NCBI GenBank assembly: GCA_025526935.1 | Contig: JAHLKD010000010.1 | Coordinates: 620,001 to 684,000 of the forward strand | Origin: Cladochytrium replicatum | Lineage: Eukaryota; Chytridiomycota; Chytridiomycetes; Cladochytriales; Cladochytriaceae | Direction of reading: 5' to 3' | Length of the DNA stretch: 64,000 nt | Shown: piece by piece, positions 46,866 to 58,950 of the stretch | How positions within the stretch are numbered: position 1 is the stretch's first letter | How the letters are laid out: each line of letters starts with the position of its first letter | Program-made: the position numbers and the translations under genes | The notes under the pieces: generated by a model | What the model saw: the letters and a program-made list of their open reading frames with translations, nothing else | Databases searched by the model: none | Told to the model about the DNA's origin: nothing

Positions 46866-48371
46866 TTACTTTCCAAGCTTGACAAGTTCCCGCTTCACAG
46901 AGTACCGCCCGCCTTTACCGATCCCTTCGCCAACCTTCCCTCTCCAAATACCTCCTTCGGTACCCTCCGGCAAACACTCTCCAAACCACGGATTTGGAAG
47001 CGTGCTCGCAACCCAGTTTGGATCTGTCAGCATCGTCAGATCCTCGCCACCGTTTCCGCCCCCTGCTCCCAAGTGTGGTTTACGCAGTTGCTTCAACATG
47101 GCAAAAAGATTTCCATTAAACGCATTGCGTTGACTATTGTTAGTTTGGGGTTTGCATACCTGCTTGATAGTATCGTAGTCTTCTTCGCGCCAAGAGTACT
47201 CCCTGAGGACCCAGTCGTCGTCGAAACAATGGTACACGCGAGTTTCGAGGACACGGAAGAGGACTTTGTCGACGCGGAGGAAGTAGCGACCTAGGATCAA
47301 GAAACATGTGGGCATCACGCGCTAGTGTTTTGACGTGATATGTCAGTTACACATTAATACAAAGACTCACGAGTGTATTTTCTTACTACACGAACAGACA
47401 AGATCCCGCTACCGTTGTCTGCAAGCTCGTCTTCGTATAGAATGAGTTCGTCGTAGAATAAAATAGGGTCCTGTCGCCTGAGGAGTGCGACGTCCATGGG
47501 ATCAGGAGTTGGGATGAACTGTGTTCACAGAGATATGAGTGATATTCTGTTTTTTCAGAAATGTTCAGATTGTGTACCGGTGATGGGGATGAAATCACGG
47601 TGCCCGTGTACTCGGTTGTATAAGTCCAATCGTATGGTGTTATCTTTTCATTCACGTTATGCTGATTTGGCTGTGCGCTGAAAAAGAGGGATCAGAACTT
47701 ACGATCTGCATTTATACGTGCGGTACACTACTTTTTCTTTGTCCAGTGGTCGGCATAGGAGACTTTGACGGCAACGCCTCCTTCCGCATCCTCACGCTCA
47801 ATGACCGACGTGTCTTCAACCACCATTCGAAGCGCATCGATTGCGTTGAACTCCACCTCAAACCCTTTCGAAACATTCTTCAAATTCAAACGATTGTGTC
47901 CGAAAAACATCTCAGGGTATGGCACGTTCAATTTTGAATTTTCTGCCGCACTATCTCATAAAATCAGATAATTCTGCTTCAGGCATCATTTGCTCAAGTT
48001 TCATACTAGTCCAGTTCAGTAGCGTTGAAGATCGGCCCCTTTCGGGTGACGATTTCCCAGCCTCGCAGCCTAATCCCGTTTTCCTTTGCTTCTGTCGAAC
48101 ATTGCGTTCCCTTAAACTCTGTCTCGATGGCGACTGGTGTCTCCAACAGCATTTCGTGCATCACTGGGTTCGACACGCTCACGAACAACCTGTCCCCATC
48201 ACCGCCCAATGCAGATACTCCTGCTACACTCTCTGCCCACTTTGCATTTCTGTTCGCATCATTAGCGTGATTGATCGTCTGTGCTTTCGGCAGTGTTTTG
48301 ACAGTGCGAGTCTCTCCCTCCATCGCAACGAACGCCTCTGGTGGCTTAGTGTTGTGTTCGAGCACAAACAT
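46866..48371 (-). CDS. TIP41: TIP41-like protein, TOR/PP2A pathway regulator
   Basis: Regulator of PP2A-type phosphatases downstream of TOR, partner of TAP42/alpha4. Exons 48371-48007, 47950-47732, 47677-47599, 47518-47387, 47321-47160 and 47090-46866 join in frame to 393 residues. Family blocks in order: RLRGWEIVTRKGPIFNATEL, VPYPEMFFGHNRLNLK, GFEVEFNAIDALRMV, ITPYDWTYTTEYTGT, QDPILFYDELILYEDELADN, SVRVRVMPTCFLILGRYFLR and LETRVYHCFDDDWVLREYSW. The C-terminus holds a Gly-rich linker and FGECLPEGTEGG. The N-terminal 95 residues are an extension with no motif. Introns are 54-80 bases; two junctions (48007/47950 and 47387/47321) were chosen among alternatives because they restore the family alignment. 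Divergently placed next to CK2 beta. Confidence 0.94.
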
Positions 48372-48802
48372 GTCAAAGCCTCTAGAACATCCCTTCTATC
48401 AATTTTTAACGACAAATTCTCTGACTTTTTGTGTTCTGATCCAGATACCAGCCAGACACTGGCAAATCAGTCTTTGTTTCCAGCACTGTCTCGGGACTTG
48501 ACTTGCTGACGTAACTCTCGTCTCTCCTTGACTCTCCTCAAAATATTCTTCTCAGCTCTATACCGCATCACAGTAGGATGTCTGTTTTTCCGTTCTCGTT
48601 CTCTCGCTTTATCGCTGACGTGTCTCTTTGTCAAGACTCCCGCACTGTTCCCTCACACCGCTGTTCCCCGCAGAGAATTACATCGCCGGGAACGTTACAG
48701 TTTGCTTTGTGCGTGGTCATAATATACCCCTAATCTCCAGACCTGGATCCTCGCAGTGCTTTCGCTGCCGTCCCCCTGGACGGCGATCAAAACGACGTAG
48801 AA
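48372..48802. promoter_or_regulatory. Divergent region between TIP41 and CK2 beta
   Basis: 430 bases shared by the 5' sides of two signalling genes. Short frames of unclear value only. Contains pyrimidine-rich tracts on the plus strand near 48560-48640, as expected ahead of a fungal transcription start. No specific site claimed. Confidence 0.35.
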
Positions 48803-49546
48803 ATGGATGTACGGAGATGCTGATATAGAACACTGTGTTTAATGGTGGTCTTACACTAGTTACCTGTTTTTTTTGTTTTCCAGGACCGAGGCTCAGAGTC
48901 CTCGTACGGCAAATACTGGATCGAATGGTTCCAGTCCCTCAAAGGCCACGAGTTCTTCTGCGACGTCGACTCTGAATACATCCTAGACCGCTTCAACCTC
49001 ACCGGCCTCAACCTCGAAGTACCGCACTATCTCCTCGCCTTTGACCTGATCACGGACTCCCTCGAAGACGACCTCGACGACGAGCTCAGAGCTGAAGTAG
49101 AGAAATCCGCACGCCACCTATACGGCCTCATCCACGCCCGCTACATCATCACAAACCGCGGCCTGGCGAAAATGGCAGAAAAGTTCCAGCACGCGGAATT
49201 CGGTCGCTGTCCGCGTGTGCTCTGTGGCGGCCAGGCGTGCTTGCCGGTCGGGATGTCCGACATTGCGGAACACAAGAGCGTGAAACTGTTCTGCCCGAAA
49301 TGCGAGGACGTGTACACCCCGCCGTCGAGACGACACCAGTCGATCGACGGGGCGTACTTTGGAACGAGTTTCCCCCATCTGTTGCTGCAGGTGTACCCCA
49401 GCCTGGTACCGCAGAAAACGACAGAGAGATACGTGCCGAAGATCTTTGGGTTCAAGATCCATGCGAGCGCGAGGGAGATGAGGAAACAGGACGAGTTGAG
49501 GGAGGAGCAGCAGCGGAGGCTGGCCCAGATGTTGGCTGAAGAGTGA
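48803..49546 (+). CDS. CKB1: Casein kinase II regulatory (beta) subunit
   Basis: Dimeric scaffold of protein kinase CK2 that binds two catalytic subunits. Exon 1 (48803-48808) encodes only Met-Asp and is joined over a 75-base intron to 48884-49546, giving 222 residues. Typical blocks are seen: WIEWFQSLKGHEFFCDVD, DRFNLTGLNLEVPHYLLAFD, RHLYGLIHARYIITNRGLAK. The zinc ribbon is CPRVLC..CPKC (about residues 117-148), followed by RRHQSIDGAYFGTSFPHLLL and PKIFGFKIHASA. The first acidic and autophosphorylation segment (MSSSEE in animals) is reduced. A charged tail (KQDELREEQQRRLAQ) replaces the usual end. The family is certain; the two-codon first exon is chosen because it gives ATG, a good donor and the right phase. 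Confidence 0.93.
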
Positions 49547-50180
49547 TATAATGCAGAACAAATGATGAGGGTGACTTGTGTGTGTGAGGATGAGAAGGTC
49601 GGGATAAACAGTCGTATTCGGCAGATGGGCTTGTTGAGATGTCAGGTCCCACGGGGTGCGGGAGGATTAAGAAGTATTAAGAAACACACGCTGAGGATTG
49701 TGTGTTTTGGGGAGAGATGTAGTTTAGAGTTGTGAGAGTCAAAATGGACAAGATGGAACAAAAGAATTGTTTCTGAACAATACCCTTTGTTTCCCCTTGT
49801 TCAATCTTCGTTTTTATTATTTGCTTCTTAAAATTGCAACAGATTTCTCGTTTTACATGAACCACACACACAACTTCTGCACATACAACTTATCAAACTT
49901 GTTGTCGGATTTTGGTCTTCTCTTATGGAAAGTTCATTGCAACGAGTACGGAAATCGCTTTTCAAGTTACACAGTTACATATATTATACAGACAATTGCG
50001 TGAAAATTGCGTGAAAGAATGTATCTGGCGTTCAAGACTCTGAACTGAAGATACCAAAACTCTTGTTGCTGATCTTCTTTATGGGATGAAGCTCCAGCTC
50101 TAACCCCTTCGAGCATACAGACCCCTGAGGAAGAGAGCTTTAAAACATGTTCCGGACTGTTCAAATTGAGAATTAAAAAG
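49547..50180. other. Intergenic, no gene seen
   Basis: AT-rich spacer between convergent genes (CK2 beta plus, CACHE receptor minus). No repeat or RNA gene recognised. Confidence 0.5.
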
Positions 50181-52377
50181 TTACCCATTTCCAAGCGAGC
50201 CAGCAGTTCCTGAGGATGCGTGCCCAAGAGTGTGCCAGTTCCCTCCAACCAGCGCGGAATTATAGCGGTCTGTTCCGGCATTAGTGGCAGCCATGCTGGT
50301 GCCAGTATTTGGTTGAATTGCATACCCATAATTGTTGCTTTCCGAAGCACTGTTTTTGTTGTTGCCGTTATAGTTGCCTTTGAAGCTGTTGTTTGCAGAT
50401 TTTGATTTTGGGTCAGAAGATGTTTGAGCGCCGGAACTGTTCTGGTTCATCGCTTTATTCCGCTTGATTGCTCCCGCACTAATAGAGAAGAACCGAACGA
50501 GTTAATACTGAGGGGAAAAGCGACGATTTGATGAAACTCACAATGCTTTCACGAGTGTGTTGAAAGTCGACTGCATGTTCCTGATCTCGGAGAACAAGCT
50601 GTCCTCAACAAAGAACCCTCGTTCGAGCATAGAGAAATCAAACTTGGCCACATTGACCATTTCTGTGGTCAGTTTCCGAACCGGGAACGTGATTCCTATG
50701 ATCGCAAGCACCACGACGAGCATGGAAACGATTCCAAAGACTGTTGTGACTATGATTGCGGAGCGCTGCGCATCATCGATGGAGGCAAAGTAGTCACGAC
50801 GCGGGATTGCGGCGATGAGGTACAATGGCGATGTAGATGCGACAGTGAGTGGGGCAACGGAGTACGTCCATTGATCACCTGACGAGAGCGCTGTGCGATA
50901 GAGTTTTCCGACGAGGGATCCGGTGGAAGTGAAGGAGTTCGTTTGGGTTTTGACGATTTGGGAGAGCTGGGCAATGATAGTGTCGTTTGAGCTCGCGGCG
51001 GCAACTTTAACGAAAACAATGGTAGTTAGAGACTGTTACAAAAATTCTGCACATGGATTACCGAAATCTGAGCCAGCAGAGTTTGCGACTGAGGCTCTGG
51101 TGCTGGTTGCGAGAAGGTGACCCAAGCTGTCGACCAGAAAGATTCGGGAGTTTTGGGATGGTGAGAGGGATGAAAATGTTGCCGAGATCTGGAACAAATT
51201 TCAGAGTGTGATTATTTTGAGAGGATCAACTTGACTCACTGGACCTCCAGCCTGGAGTGGTATGCTGCTCGAGTAAGGTGCTGTTGGTCCGAACTGATTA
51301 ACAGGTGCAGAGCACGCAGCTGGGAAACATTGTTTATGTCGTCGATAAAATCTTAAAGTTATTTCAAGTTACCAAATGTGAGCCAGAGCTCTCCAAGGAC
51401 TAACTCAGGTTTCCAAACACCTCCCGACTTTGGGCATTCCGACTGGATGGTGCAAGAGAAAGCCCTGTTAACCGAGTCAGGCGTGACGAGCGGAAATGGG
51501 GCTGATGGGCCTATATTTAATGAACAAGATAAGTCCGTGTTCAATTCTGGCTCTAATTCTGTTTTGCTTGGTATAATGGTACCTGCTATTCCTGTGACAG
51601 GATCAATCGCGCTCGAAAAGCATTGGGTGAAGCTCGTATAGTCGCACCAGTAGATGTTGCCTTGGCCCCACCATACGTTAACCCTCATAGTGTCCGGAGA
51701 ACTTGTGGGTGCGTTGTTGTTGAGGTTTTTGCGTTGGCACGAAACTGGTTAAAAGAATGTTGAAATCAGCATGGGAGCCGTTTCATGATTCGAATAAGAC
51801 CTACTAAATCTTGCACCACTCAGGGTGTCGCTCTGACTGAGTACACTAAGCACCCAGAGGTTCGTACGAGTATCGGTTGTGAAATTGCTCGCCTTTGTGA
51901 CTACGTCGAAGACATTTGGGGATTGGATCAGCGAAAGGACGGTTTGAGAAGTCGTGTTGAGGTAAGAGGTCACTTGGATATTGACGTGATCAACGACACT
52001 CTGCAAGGCAAAGCAGGTTGAGATAACGTCCTTCTTTGAATGGATGAGAGTACGTACGGAAAGGATACTTGTTGTAAGCAGTGTGCTCGAGGACATCATT
52101 GCATTAACGAGGATCGCCGCGGACTATTGAAATTGTGGTCACGAAATGATACTTCGACTTGCTTTATAGATTAAATACTTACAGGAATAGTGGTAAGACA
52201 GAGGGCGGGAATCAAAATAGACAAAATAGCAGCAGCGAGGGGAAGCGACACCCTCGCGCGCTTAGTTTGCTTTGTCGTCTCCGTTGCAAGGTCACCAACA
52301 CGCTCGGAAGCCATTGTGTCGAACGTAAAGCCATTACCGACAACAGTTCCTTCAGAGCTTTTCCTGCTCGAGCTCAT
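50181..52377 (-). CDS. dCACHE-like membrane receptor lacking an output domain
   Basis: Nine exons (52377-52183, 52123-52058, 52000-51805, 51744-51583, 51510-51373, 51319-51240, 51188-51062, 51004-50542, 50478-50181) join in frame to 574 residues. A basic N-terminal cytoplasmic segment precedes a first span (VSLPLAAAILSILIPALCLT). About 330 extracellular residues follow, containing YLNTTSQTVLSLIQSPNVF, RVNVWWGQGNIYWCDY, RIFLVDSLGHLLAT and YLIAAIPRRDYFASI, a layout typical of CACHE ligand-binding domains. A second span (TTVFGIVSMLVVVLAIIGIT) leads into a HAMP-like stalk (FPVRKLTTEMVNVAKFDFS; EIRNMQSTFNTLVKAFAG). In chytrid relatives such modules often precede kinase or cyclase domains. Here only a low-complexity Asn/Ser/Gly tail follows. 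It may work through a partner. Receptor architecture is strong; CACHE family is by pattern. Confidence 0.82.
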
Positions 52378-53479
52378 AATTGTGAAGTTTTCACAAACTT
52401 TCTGGTCTCAACTCTCTTTTTGGAGCGCTATTCACATTACTTATGTTGTTATGGGCGTCTGCCGCCACAACAATTGCGATTGGCTACTTGAACCAATTCG
52501 GAGATTGAATATGTAACACATTTGTGGTTTTAGCTCGGACTTGGACATGAACGGTTTTCGGTAACCCCCTGATGGAGTAACGCTAATGAAACTCATCACA
52601 ATCGTTCAAGTTCGAAACGTCAACAACAAATATGTTTTACATCATGAGTGGATATTTGAAATGAATGAGGACCAATCAACCGTGATACTCTTTCAAGTTT
52701 CCATTAATATTCTACCATATTCATTTTCTGAACAACATTTACTAAGAGCAAAGCGCTGTGGACGGCTGCCGATGGTAGCACGGTATCTATTAGATGACAC
52801 TTTTTTTTGATTTTATTCGTATATCATCATTTCTTCTTGCCAGCATTAATATATATACAATAGCCCATCCTCTTTTTCAATAAATCCGCAGTCAGATCAT
52901 ACCCCATAAACAACAGTCTCCGCGATCTCGCTCCAGCATAAGAACCGGCTGTAAGAGTATGCAAGCTTACCTTCCTACCACAACATCTGGCAATATGCTT
53001 TCTGAGTCACACTAAGCGGTCTGAGCGAGTGGCCCAAGTGGTTGCAATGCACTTTCCTTATTTTGGGCCGGGAAATCACGTTAAATGACATCTATTGATA
53101 CCCAGAGAGTGTTGCAGAGAACTCAGGTTTTGTTACTGTTGACAGAAGATCAAGAATCATACAAACAATATACCAGCGAAATCTGCAAAAGGTAGCAAAT
53201 CTCTCAAATACAAACTTTCCGTGGCATCAATTGCGGTGATTGTACAAAACAGGGGAATACAAGGGAAAAAGCCCTTTTGGCGTTTCGTATCAATGCCTTC
53301 AATGACCCGTTAATTTCGGCAAGGTTCTTTTTAGCCGTGTCACCACTGCCGAATTGTACACGCAATGATGGATGAATAAATTTTCCCATTAGGACATACC
53401 AACTTGATGAAAAACCCACAATGGGATTGGCGGTTTTTACTTATCTTGAGAAAATGCCTATTTTTCCTGGCGGTTGCAT
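52378..53479. other. Gene-poor AT-rich gap
   Basis: No coding feature recognised. A phrase TGGCCCAAGTGGTTGCA at about 53031 looks like a tRNA A box but has no matching B box or cloverleaf. Probably the receptor promoter plus decayed sequence. Confidence 0.45.
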
Positions 53480-54290
53480 AATCACTGATTGGGGGAAACG
53501 ACTGAAGAAGCCCTAGACGGAGGGGTACAGGCTTCGTGACAACATTTCACAGTGTAATGTACAATGAACACCTTTGATTCGTCATAAGAACGAAGGTCCA
53601 ATAGGAATTCTTCACTTTGCCACAAAAGTTCATCTTCATCGATAAGAACGAGCTGCCATTGTTTTGCATTCGAGAGAATTCCCAAGACACGCTTATTGGC
53701 CTAACCAGCATCCACTCGAGTCCTTTACAGAGATGCGGCTTCTGTGACACATTGTCACAGGTCCTGTTCACTGATGCTTGTCTTCGCTTCCACAGCAACC
53801 AGATGAACTTGCCGCGGAATTGCATTATCGAAGATATCTTTTCCTTTTCCGAATCCAACAGTGTAATCAGTATAGCTTGCATTTCTTTGGGCCATTCGTT
53901 TCCACCACTGTCAGTTGCAGTTCCGGAAAGATGAGTAGAGCGCTCCCAAACTCTTCGCGAAGAATGACATCACTGAGAAAGAGGTTGAGAAAAATACGAC
54001 GACCGGCTTCATTTTGCTGATCGAAAGCTCTGGCTACTACTTCAAACTTTGGAGGCCAGGCCATGGTTGGCTGTTAACTTTGATAGTGTACCCAGTCCAC
54101 TTTCGATATGTGGTATTGACTCAAGCAGTCGCTTTCGATATGCGGTATTGACTCCAGTGACTGCTTGAATCCATTCGATGTCAGCTTCAGAGAAAGACTT
54201 CGTAACCGGAGGTTCATCCTTTATGGCAAGCTTGATGAGTGCAACGTAGTTCTTTTTGCTGTCTCTGGCTTCAGCTAGCAACACACCAAC
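53480..54290 (-). pseudogene. Degenerate crinkler-like/PD-(D/E)XK fragment (tentative)
   Basis: Overlapping minus-strand pieces read IEWIQAVTGVNTAYRKRLLE, then RRIFLNLFLSDVILREEFG followed by ALLIFPELQLTVVETNGPKK, and later LGILSNAKQWQLVLIDEDEL with EEFLLDLRSYDE. The order (RRI helix, VVE-containing strand, then GI-x-SNAxxWQLVxxD) recalls the nuclease-like C-terminal domains of crinkler effectors and related PD-(D/E)XK proteins, common in chytrid and Glomeromycotina genomes. The pieces lie in different frames, with stops between them, so the gene is broken or I have missed introns. Family assignment is weak. Confidence 0.35.
54100..54170. repeat. 32-bp tandem duplication with inverted arms
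   Basis: CTTTCGATATGTGGTATTGA at 54100 recurs as CTTTCGATATGCGGTATTGA at 54132. CAAGCAGTC (54123-54131) and GACTGCTTG (54159-54167) form an inverted pair around the second copy. Confidence 0.7.
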
Positions 54291-54599
54291 GCCGCCAGCT
54301 CGATTTGGTCTTCATCCGTAATAGTTCCTTGGTGGTCCTTCTTCAGCAAGCGAGTCTGTTCCTTAACGAGATCATCATTCTTTTTTGTTCGACAGCCACC
54401 AGTCGTTGGTCAAAATCCACATTGGTTGAAAATAAAACATGATCTAAAATTCTGGAATGAACTACATTGTGGTTGGCCAGCTTCAAGTTTCTATTGTGGA
54501 CCGTCATGACGTTGCAGATTTAATTGAAGCCTCCAAAAATTAGCTCCTTTTATCGACGGAAAGGTCGGTGAAAGTCGATTGCAACCTGCTCAATGGGCA

Positions 54600-54940
54600 A
54601 TTTCGAAGTCCATATTAAACCTGCATTTGCTTTGCTGGGAGTAACCAGAGGAATGGTGCTGCCTGACCTATCCAAACAATTTGGTTAAACTGGTGGAACG
54701 TATGCTTCCAATAATCGTAGGCTAGACCAGTGACTTGATCAACAGGGCTTGTAAAGCATTGAGTGATGCTTCCGTGGATAGATCGAATTCTGACCCCACC
54801 ATACATTCACCTGTTCCAGATCAGTTGGCGTTTTGGGACTACGCATCGTGAAACCGTCCTCTATCTGTACAGTTAGCACCGAGTCGTAGATCACATTATT
54901 AGGATGAATCGTTTTCAAGAATTGACTAATCAAAATGCAT
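54600..54940 (-). pseudogene. Degenerate fragment related to the CACHE receptor
   Basis: The minus strand reads VLTVQIEDGFTMRSPKTP, then QVNVWWGQNSIY, then SIHGSITQCFTSPVDQVTGL in shifted frames. This parallels the intact receptor 3 kb away (RVNVWWGQGNIYWCDY, SFTQCFSSAIDPVTGIAG). Only the middle of the extracellular domain survives. A second copy that decayed after duplication. Confidence 0.7.
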
Positions 54941-55255
54941 ATCTAAAACGAGCGACCTACCAATAAGACTTCCCCGGCAAATTCTCTCAAAACAAAATGC
55001 CCGGAAACCCATTCGACGAAGTGAAGCAAAGAATGTTGAAATAAGAAAAAAAAAAACTAGTATTATTAAAAAAAGGAATCTTCAAAAAGTCCCAAATAGT
55101 TTCAATCTGCATACCAGAAGGGCAACCTTGTAGAAAACAATCGTAGAACATTAATAGATCCCTCCTCAAAAGGCAAAAGGCAACAACAGTCACAACGCAC
55201 ACACAATCCCCGCAATCACATCCCTGAACAATAGTCCATGTTTCACGCCAAACGC
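54941..55255. other. Short spacer, no gene seen
   Basis: Contains A-rich runs (about 55044-55075). It lies just past the stop codon of the CDC4-like gene and should hold its polyadenylation signal. Confidence 0.4.
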
Positions 55256-58200
55256 TCATGTCTCTACATCGTCACCGTCCGCCTCATACTCCTCCTCAGT
55301 CTCTACCCCTTCTTCCTCTTCCTCTGCCTCCTCCTCACCCTCCTCATCCTCCAAATCCTCTTCACTCCCCAAGCCCACTCCTCCATCCCTCTCCTGCTCT
55401 TCGTCCCTTCCAAACCGTCGCTCCTCAACCTCGCCCTCTTCATACGCGTCATCATCGTCGTCATCGTCTTCTATCCCAGCACCGAAATCAAGCACCTCAA
55501 ACGACGTCTTCCGAGTCTCGTCCCTCTGCACCGCACACACAAGCCGCCTCTCGTCCATTCGCACCCTCCAAACTCCTTGCACCTCCTTCAGTAGGTCCCG
55601 GACGAACCTCCCGTGAATCACGCCACCCCCATTATGGCTCGCGCCCACACCGCGCCCTGCCATGTTGGACAGCTCCCACACTTTGATCCCGTTCTCGGCG
55701 CCAGAGACGATCCGGTTGAGCTTCGGGTCGTGGTGGAAACAGGTGATCGCTGCGGCGTGGCCGGTCAGCGTCGAGAGACACGCCCCGGTCTCTGGGTTCC
55801 AGATACGGAGAGTAGCGTCGGCCGCGGCAGATACGAGATACTGAGGCGAAAGCTCAAGAAGTCCAACCAAATTTGTGTGTCCTATGGATTGCGGGGTGTA
55901 GGTTAACATATCGGTAAACTCATAAAGTAGTGCTCGTGCTCACCATCAAGTCTAAACAGCTCAGTCCCAGTCCTCGTGCACCACACTCGCACAGTCGTGT
56001 CCATGCTCCCCGAAACCGCCCGCCGTGTTTCATGGTTATACCCAACACTGTACACTTTCTCCGAGTGCCCCCGACACACATGCACACACTCCCCCCTCTC
56101 AAGATCCCACACCCTCACAGTAGAATCGTAGCTTCCGCTCACCAACACTTTGCCTGCGCCCGCAATCGCGCGCACGGAGCTCGTGTGCCCGAGCATCGCA
56201 TGCCTAAAGAACGGGTTTGACCCGTACCCGTGTGGGTTGCTGTTTTCGTCTCCGTTTGAGGGGTAATATGGTATATCCCGGCGAGGGTCCGGGAGCCTCC
56301 AAACTCGGAGCGACGCGTCACGCGATCCTGTCACGATCAAGGGTTCGGAGGGCTCCATCACACCTCGCTCGTGGTTCATGGTTGGTGACAATATCAGCAA
56401 ACATCGAACTGTCGAAGTATGCCCTTCGAAAAGGTGCGTGCAGCGTCCAGAATCCATATCCCATACTCGAACAGTTCGATCAGTTGAGCCGCTGACGAGT
56501 GTGGAATCAGAGTACTGCAGTGCCCAGATCCCACCTTCGTGACCGGAGAGCTTCCGCCGAAGGCGTCCAGTTTTCGTGTCGTAGATATGAATTGTAGGAG
56601 GGACATCCGATCCAGCCACAATCTTGTCAGCATCGAACTGTAGACAAGTCACCACGTTGGTGTCATGCCCCGGGAACGAAATTGCTTTGTATTTTCCTTG
56701 CATCCAGTTTTGTCGTATCATGTGGTGGCGACGGTGGAGCTTCTTGAAGAGATGTGGCGGGTATCTGCTGACAATACTGCTGCTGCTACGGCTCCCAACA
56801 CTCAGGCTGGATGGATCAGCCATTTCCACATCCCCAGAGCTGTCCTCTTCCATGTCCATTCGTCGTGTGATCCGAGAGTACCGTCGTTGTGCTCGGTTCA
56901 CTTCATCCTTGTTGTACCATCCTTCAAGAACAAGCCGCCGCTTCCACACTGCAAGCTCCGCGCCATCACCGTCTAAAACTCTATTCCACGTTTTGCTTAC
57001 TTGCGCGCAACGTCCCAAACACCTGAGATCCACATAGCCGAAGATCTGGTACGAAAGCTCCACTGGAAGTAGAGCCAGGAAGTCGCGCTTCAGCGTGGGT
57101 AAAATCATTGACGACGCAAATTGCAATGTTGGATAGGGACATCTTCGAAGAACGTGCATCAGAGCGTAATTCTTCAGCGCAATCGGCAAATGATCAAAAG
57201 ATGTCACGATCGATTCGACAGACGCCATCAACCTGGCAAAGTTCGGAGCTCCACGCCTGGCGGCGGCTTCAACTGCTGCTGCGGTTGGATTCCCCGAGCC
57301 CTCAAAGCTACCAGATATGTTTCGGCGATGTTGGGCCCACAACATGTGCTGCTGCTCTTGGTCGATACCGAGATGAGTGACATACGACGGAAGGTCTCCA
57401 TCCAAGTTGTCTAATCCGAGCACTGAGGCACTTAGCATTGGGGGAACCGGTTGATGCATAATTGTAGGGGACATTGTCGGGCTGGGAAGGTTTGGAGATC
57501 GTCCACTGTGTGATGGCGAATCCATATCGTGATCCCGAATGATCCCACTCGCTTCAGGGAAAGGGGTGAGCGGTGTTGGTCCCGCTACGATGTGCGCCAA
57601 CTTTCCATGGCCAGAGCCTCCACCGAGAATTCGATTTGGGCTCGCTGAGCCTTCCTGCATTAGCAATCCCACATTGGAGCTGTTATCCGCTCCAACATGC
57701 ACCATATGAACAGGTGAGTGAATTACGTTAACTTCGGGAGAACCGATGGACCCACGCCGTTTGTGGGCTCTCACCGATGGCCCACCAGCACGAGGGTTGG
57801 TGCGCATGTGGCTATGGCTGAACTGCCCAGAAGTACGAGGGACTTCTACCATCGAAGCAGGGAGAAAATCCTCCGTGTCGGGTGGTGCGGGGCGTTTCCG
57901 ACTGTTGACTTTTGTCGGATTGAGCAAACCTGAGTGCTGGACTGAGTGTTGAGAGCGGTGGTGAATCAGATGGGAAGGTTGAAGATTTAGGTTACTCTGA
58001 AAGTGGGAGCGAAGATGGGCAGGTGGTGATAGAGTTGCGCTTCTCGATCGTTCTCCGCCGCTGATGGATGTGTATATCCGTGTGGAGGGAACTGATTTCT
58101 GCCAGCAAGTGAGACGAGAACATTATAAACTCGGGTAGCTACGTACCTCTACCAATTGCTTCTGCTCTTCAAAAGAATCGACTTCCCTCAAAACAGTTCT

Positions 58201-58950
58201 AACACCGTCAACCTCGAAACCAAACTCTCGCAAATGAAGAGGAGTTGGGACGTTGGCGAGCGGGTATTGGTTTGAGTCAAGCTGCTCAGTGTTCGGACGG
58301 GCGAAAAACCAAGGGCGAAACTCGGTAGTGGTAGTGGTTGTGGTGGTGACAACAGTTGTAGTCACTGACTGAGGAGGAATAGAAAAAACAGCTGCTACAC
58401 TGTTTGGGGGAACGGAGGATGATGATGCGACAACTGGAGGGCTGCTGGTAGGTGAAGTGTTGATCAAGACACGCGGAGACGAAGAGACAGGATGGGGCAA
58501 CATGCCGCGACCGGAACGCGGAAGATGGGAAGCGGTAGTCTTATGAGCTTTCAATGATCGTGCAGAGCGATGAGCGGTTGGTGATGGATCAGAGCTAATA
58601 CTCTGTTCGGTACTTGTGGGGTTACTCGAGGATTCCTTTGACTTCAATGTCGAACTGGAAGGTTCTTTCCCGTCAAAAACGTTCACTTTGCTTTCCTCCG
58701 CAAGGTACTGCAACTCGCTTAATATTGAAGTAGCAGTGAGTGGTGCTGAAGAATTCGAGCTGGAGGAAGGGAGCTCAGTGTGCACTGGACTGACAGGCGG
58801 AGCAACACGGGTTGGGGATGGCACCAGATGAGCTGAATTGAGAGTATTATCAACAGCAGCAGAATGAAGGTTCGAAGAAGAAGAAGAGGAGGCGGAAGGA
58901 GGAAGCAAGGGGAGTTGGCGGTCGGAAAACTGGCGCAGAGATTGGTTCAT
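55256..58950 (-). CDS. CDC4/FBW7-type F-box and WD40 protein
   Basis: Substrate-recognition subunit of an SCF ubiquitin ligase, the type that binds phosphodegrons in cell-cycle regulators. Exons 58950-58147, 58098-55944 and 55881-55256 join in frame to 1194 residues. The first 600 residues are Ser/Pro-rich and unstructured. An F-box is at about 610-645 (LLPVELSYQIFGYVDLRC, CAQVSKTWNRVL). WD40 repeats run from about 745 to 1070: FPGHDTNVVTCLQFD, LSGHEGGIWALQYSDS, FEGHTSTVRCLLIL, LGHTSSVRAIAGAGK, CRGHSEKVYSVGYN, GHTNLVGLLELS, LTGHAAAITCFHHD. Repeat order and SGSTDRTVRVWD-type blade ends fit CDC4/FBW7/Pop1. A 70-residue acidic tail ends the protein. The ATG at 58950 is the first in frame; the 268-codon first exon is accepted because its donor and phase join exactly to the second. 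Confidence 0.93.

Noticed and set aside
53025-53095. tRNA-like phrase (TGGCCCAAGTGGTTGCA)
   Set aside because: Resembles an A box, but no B box (GGTTCGANTCC) follows at the right distance and no cloverleaf can be drawn.
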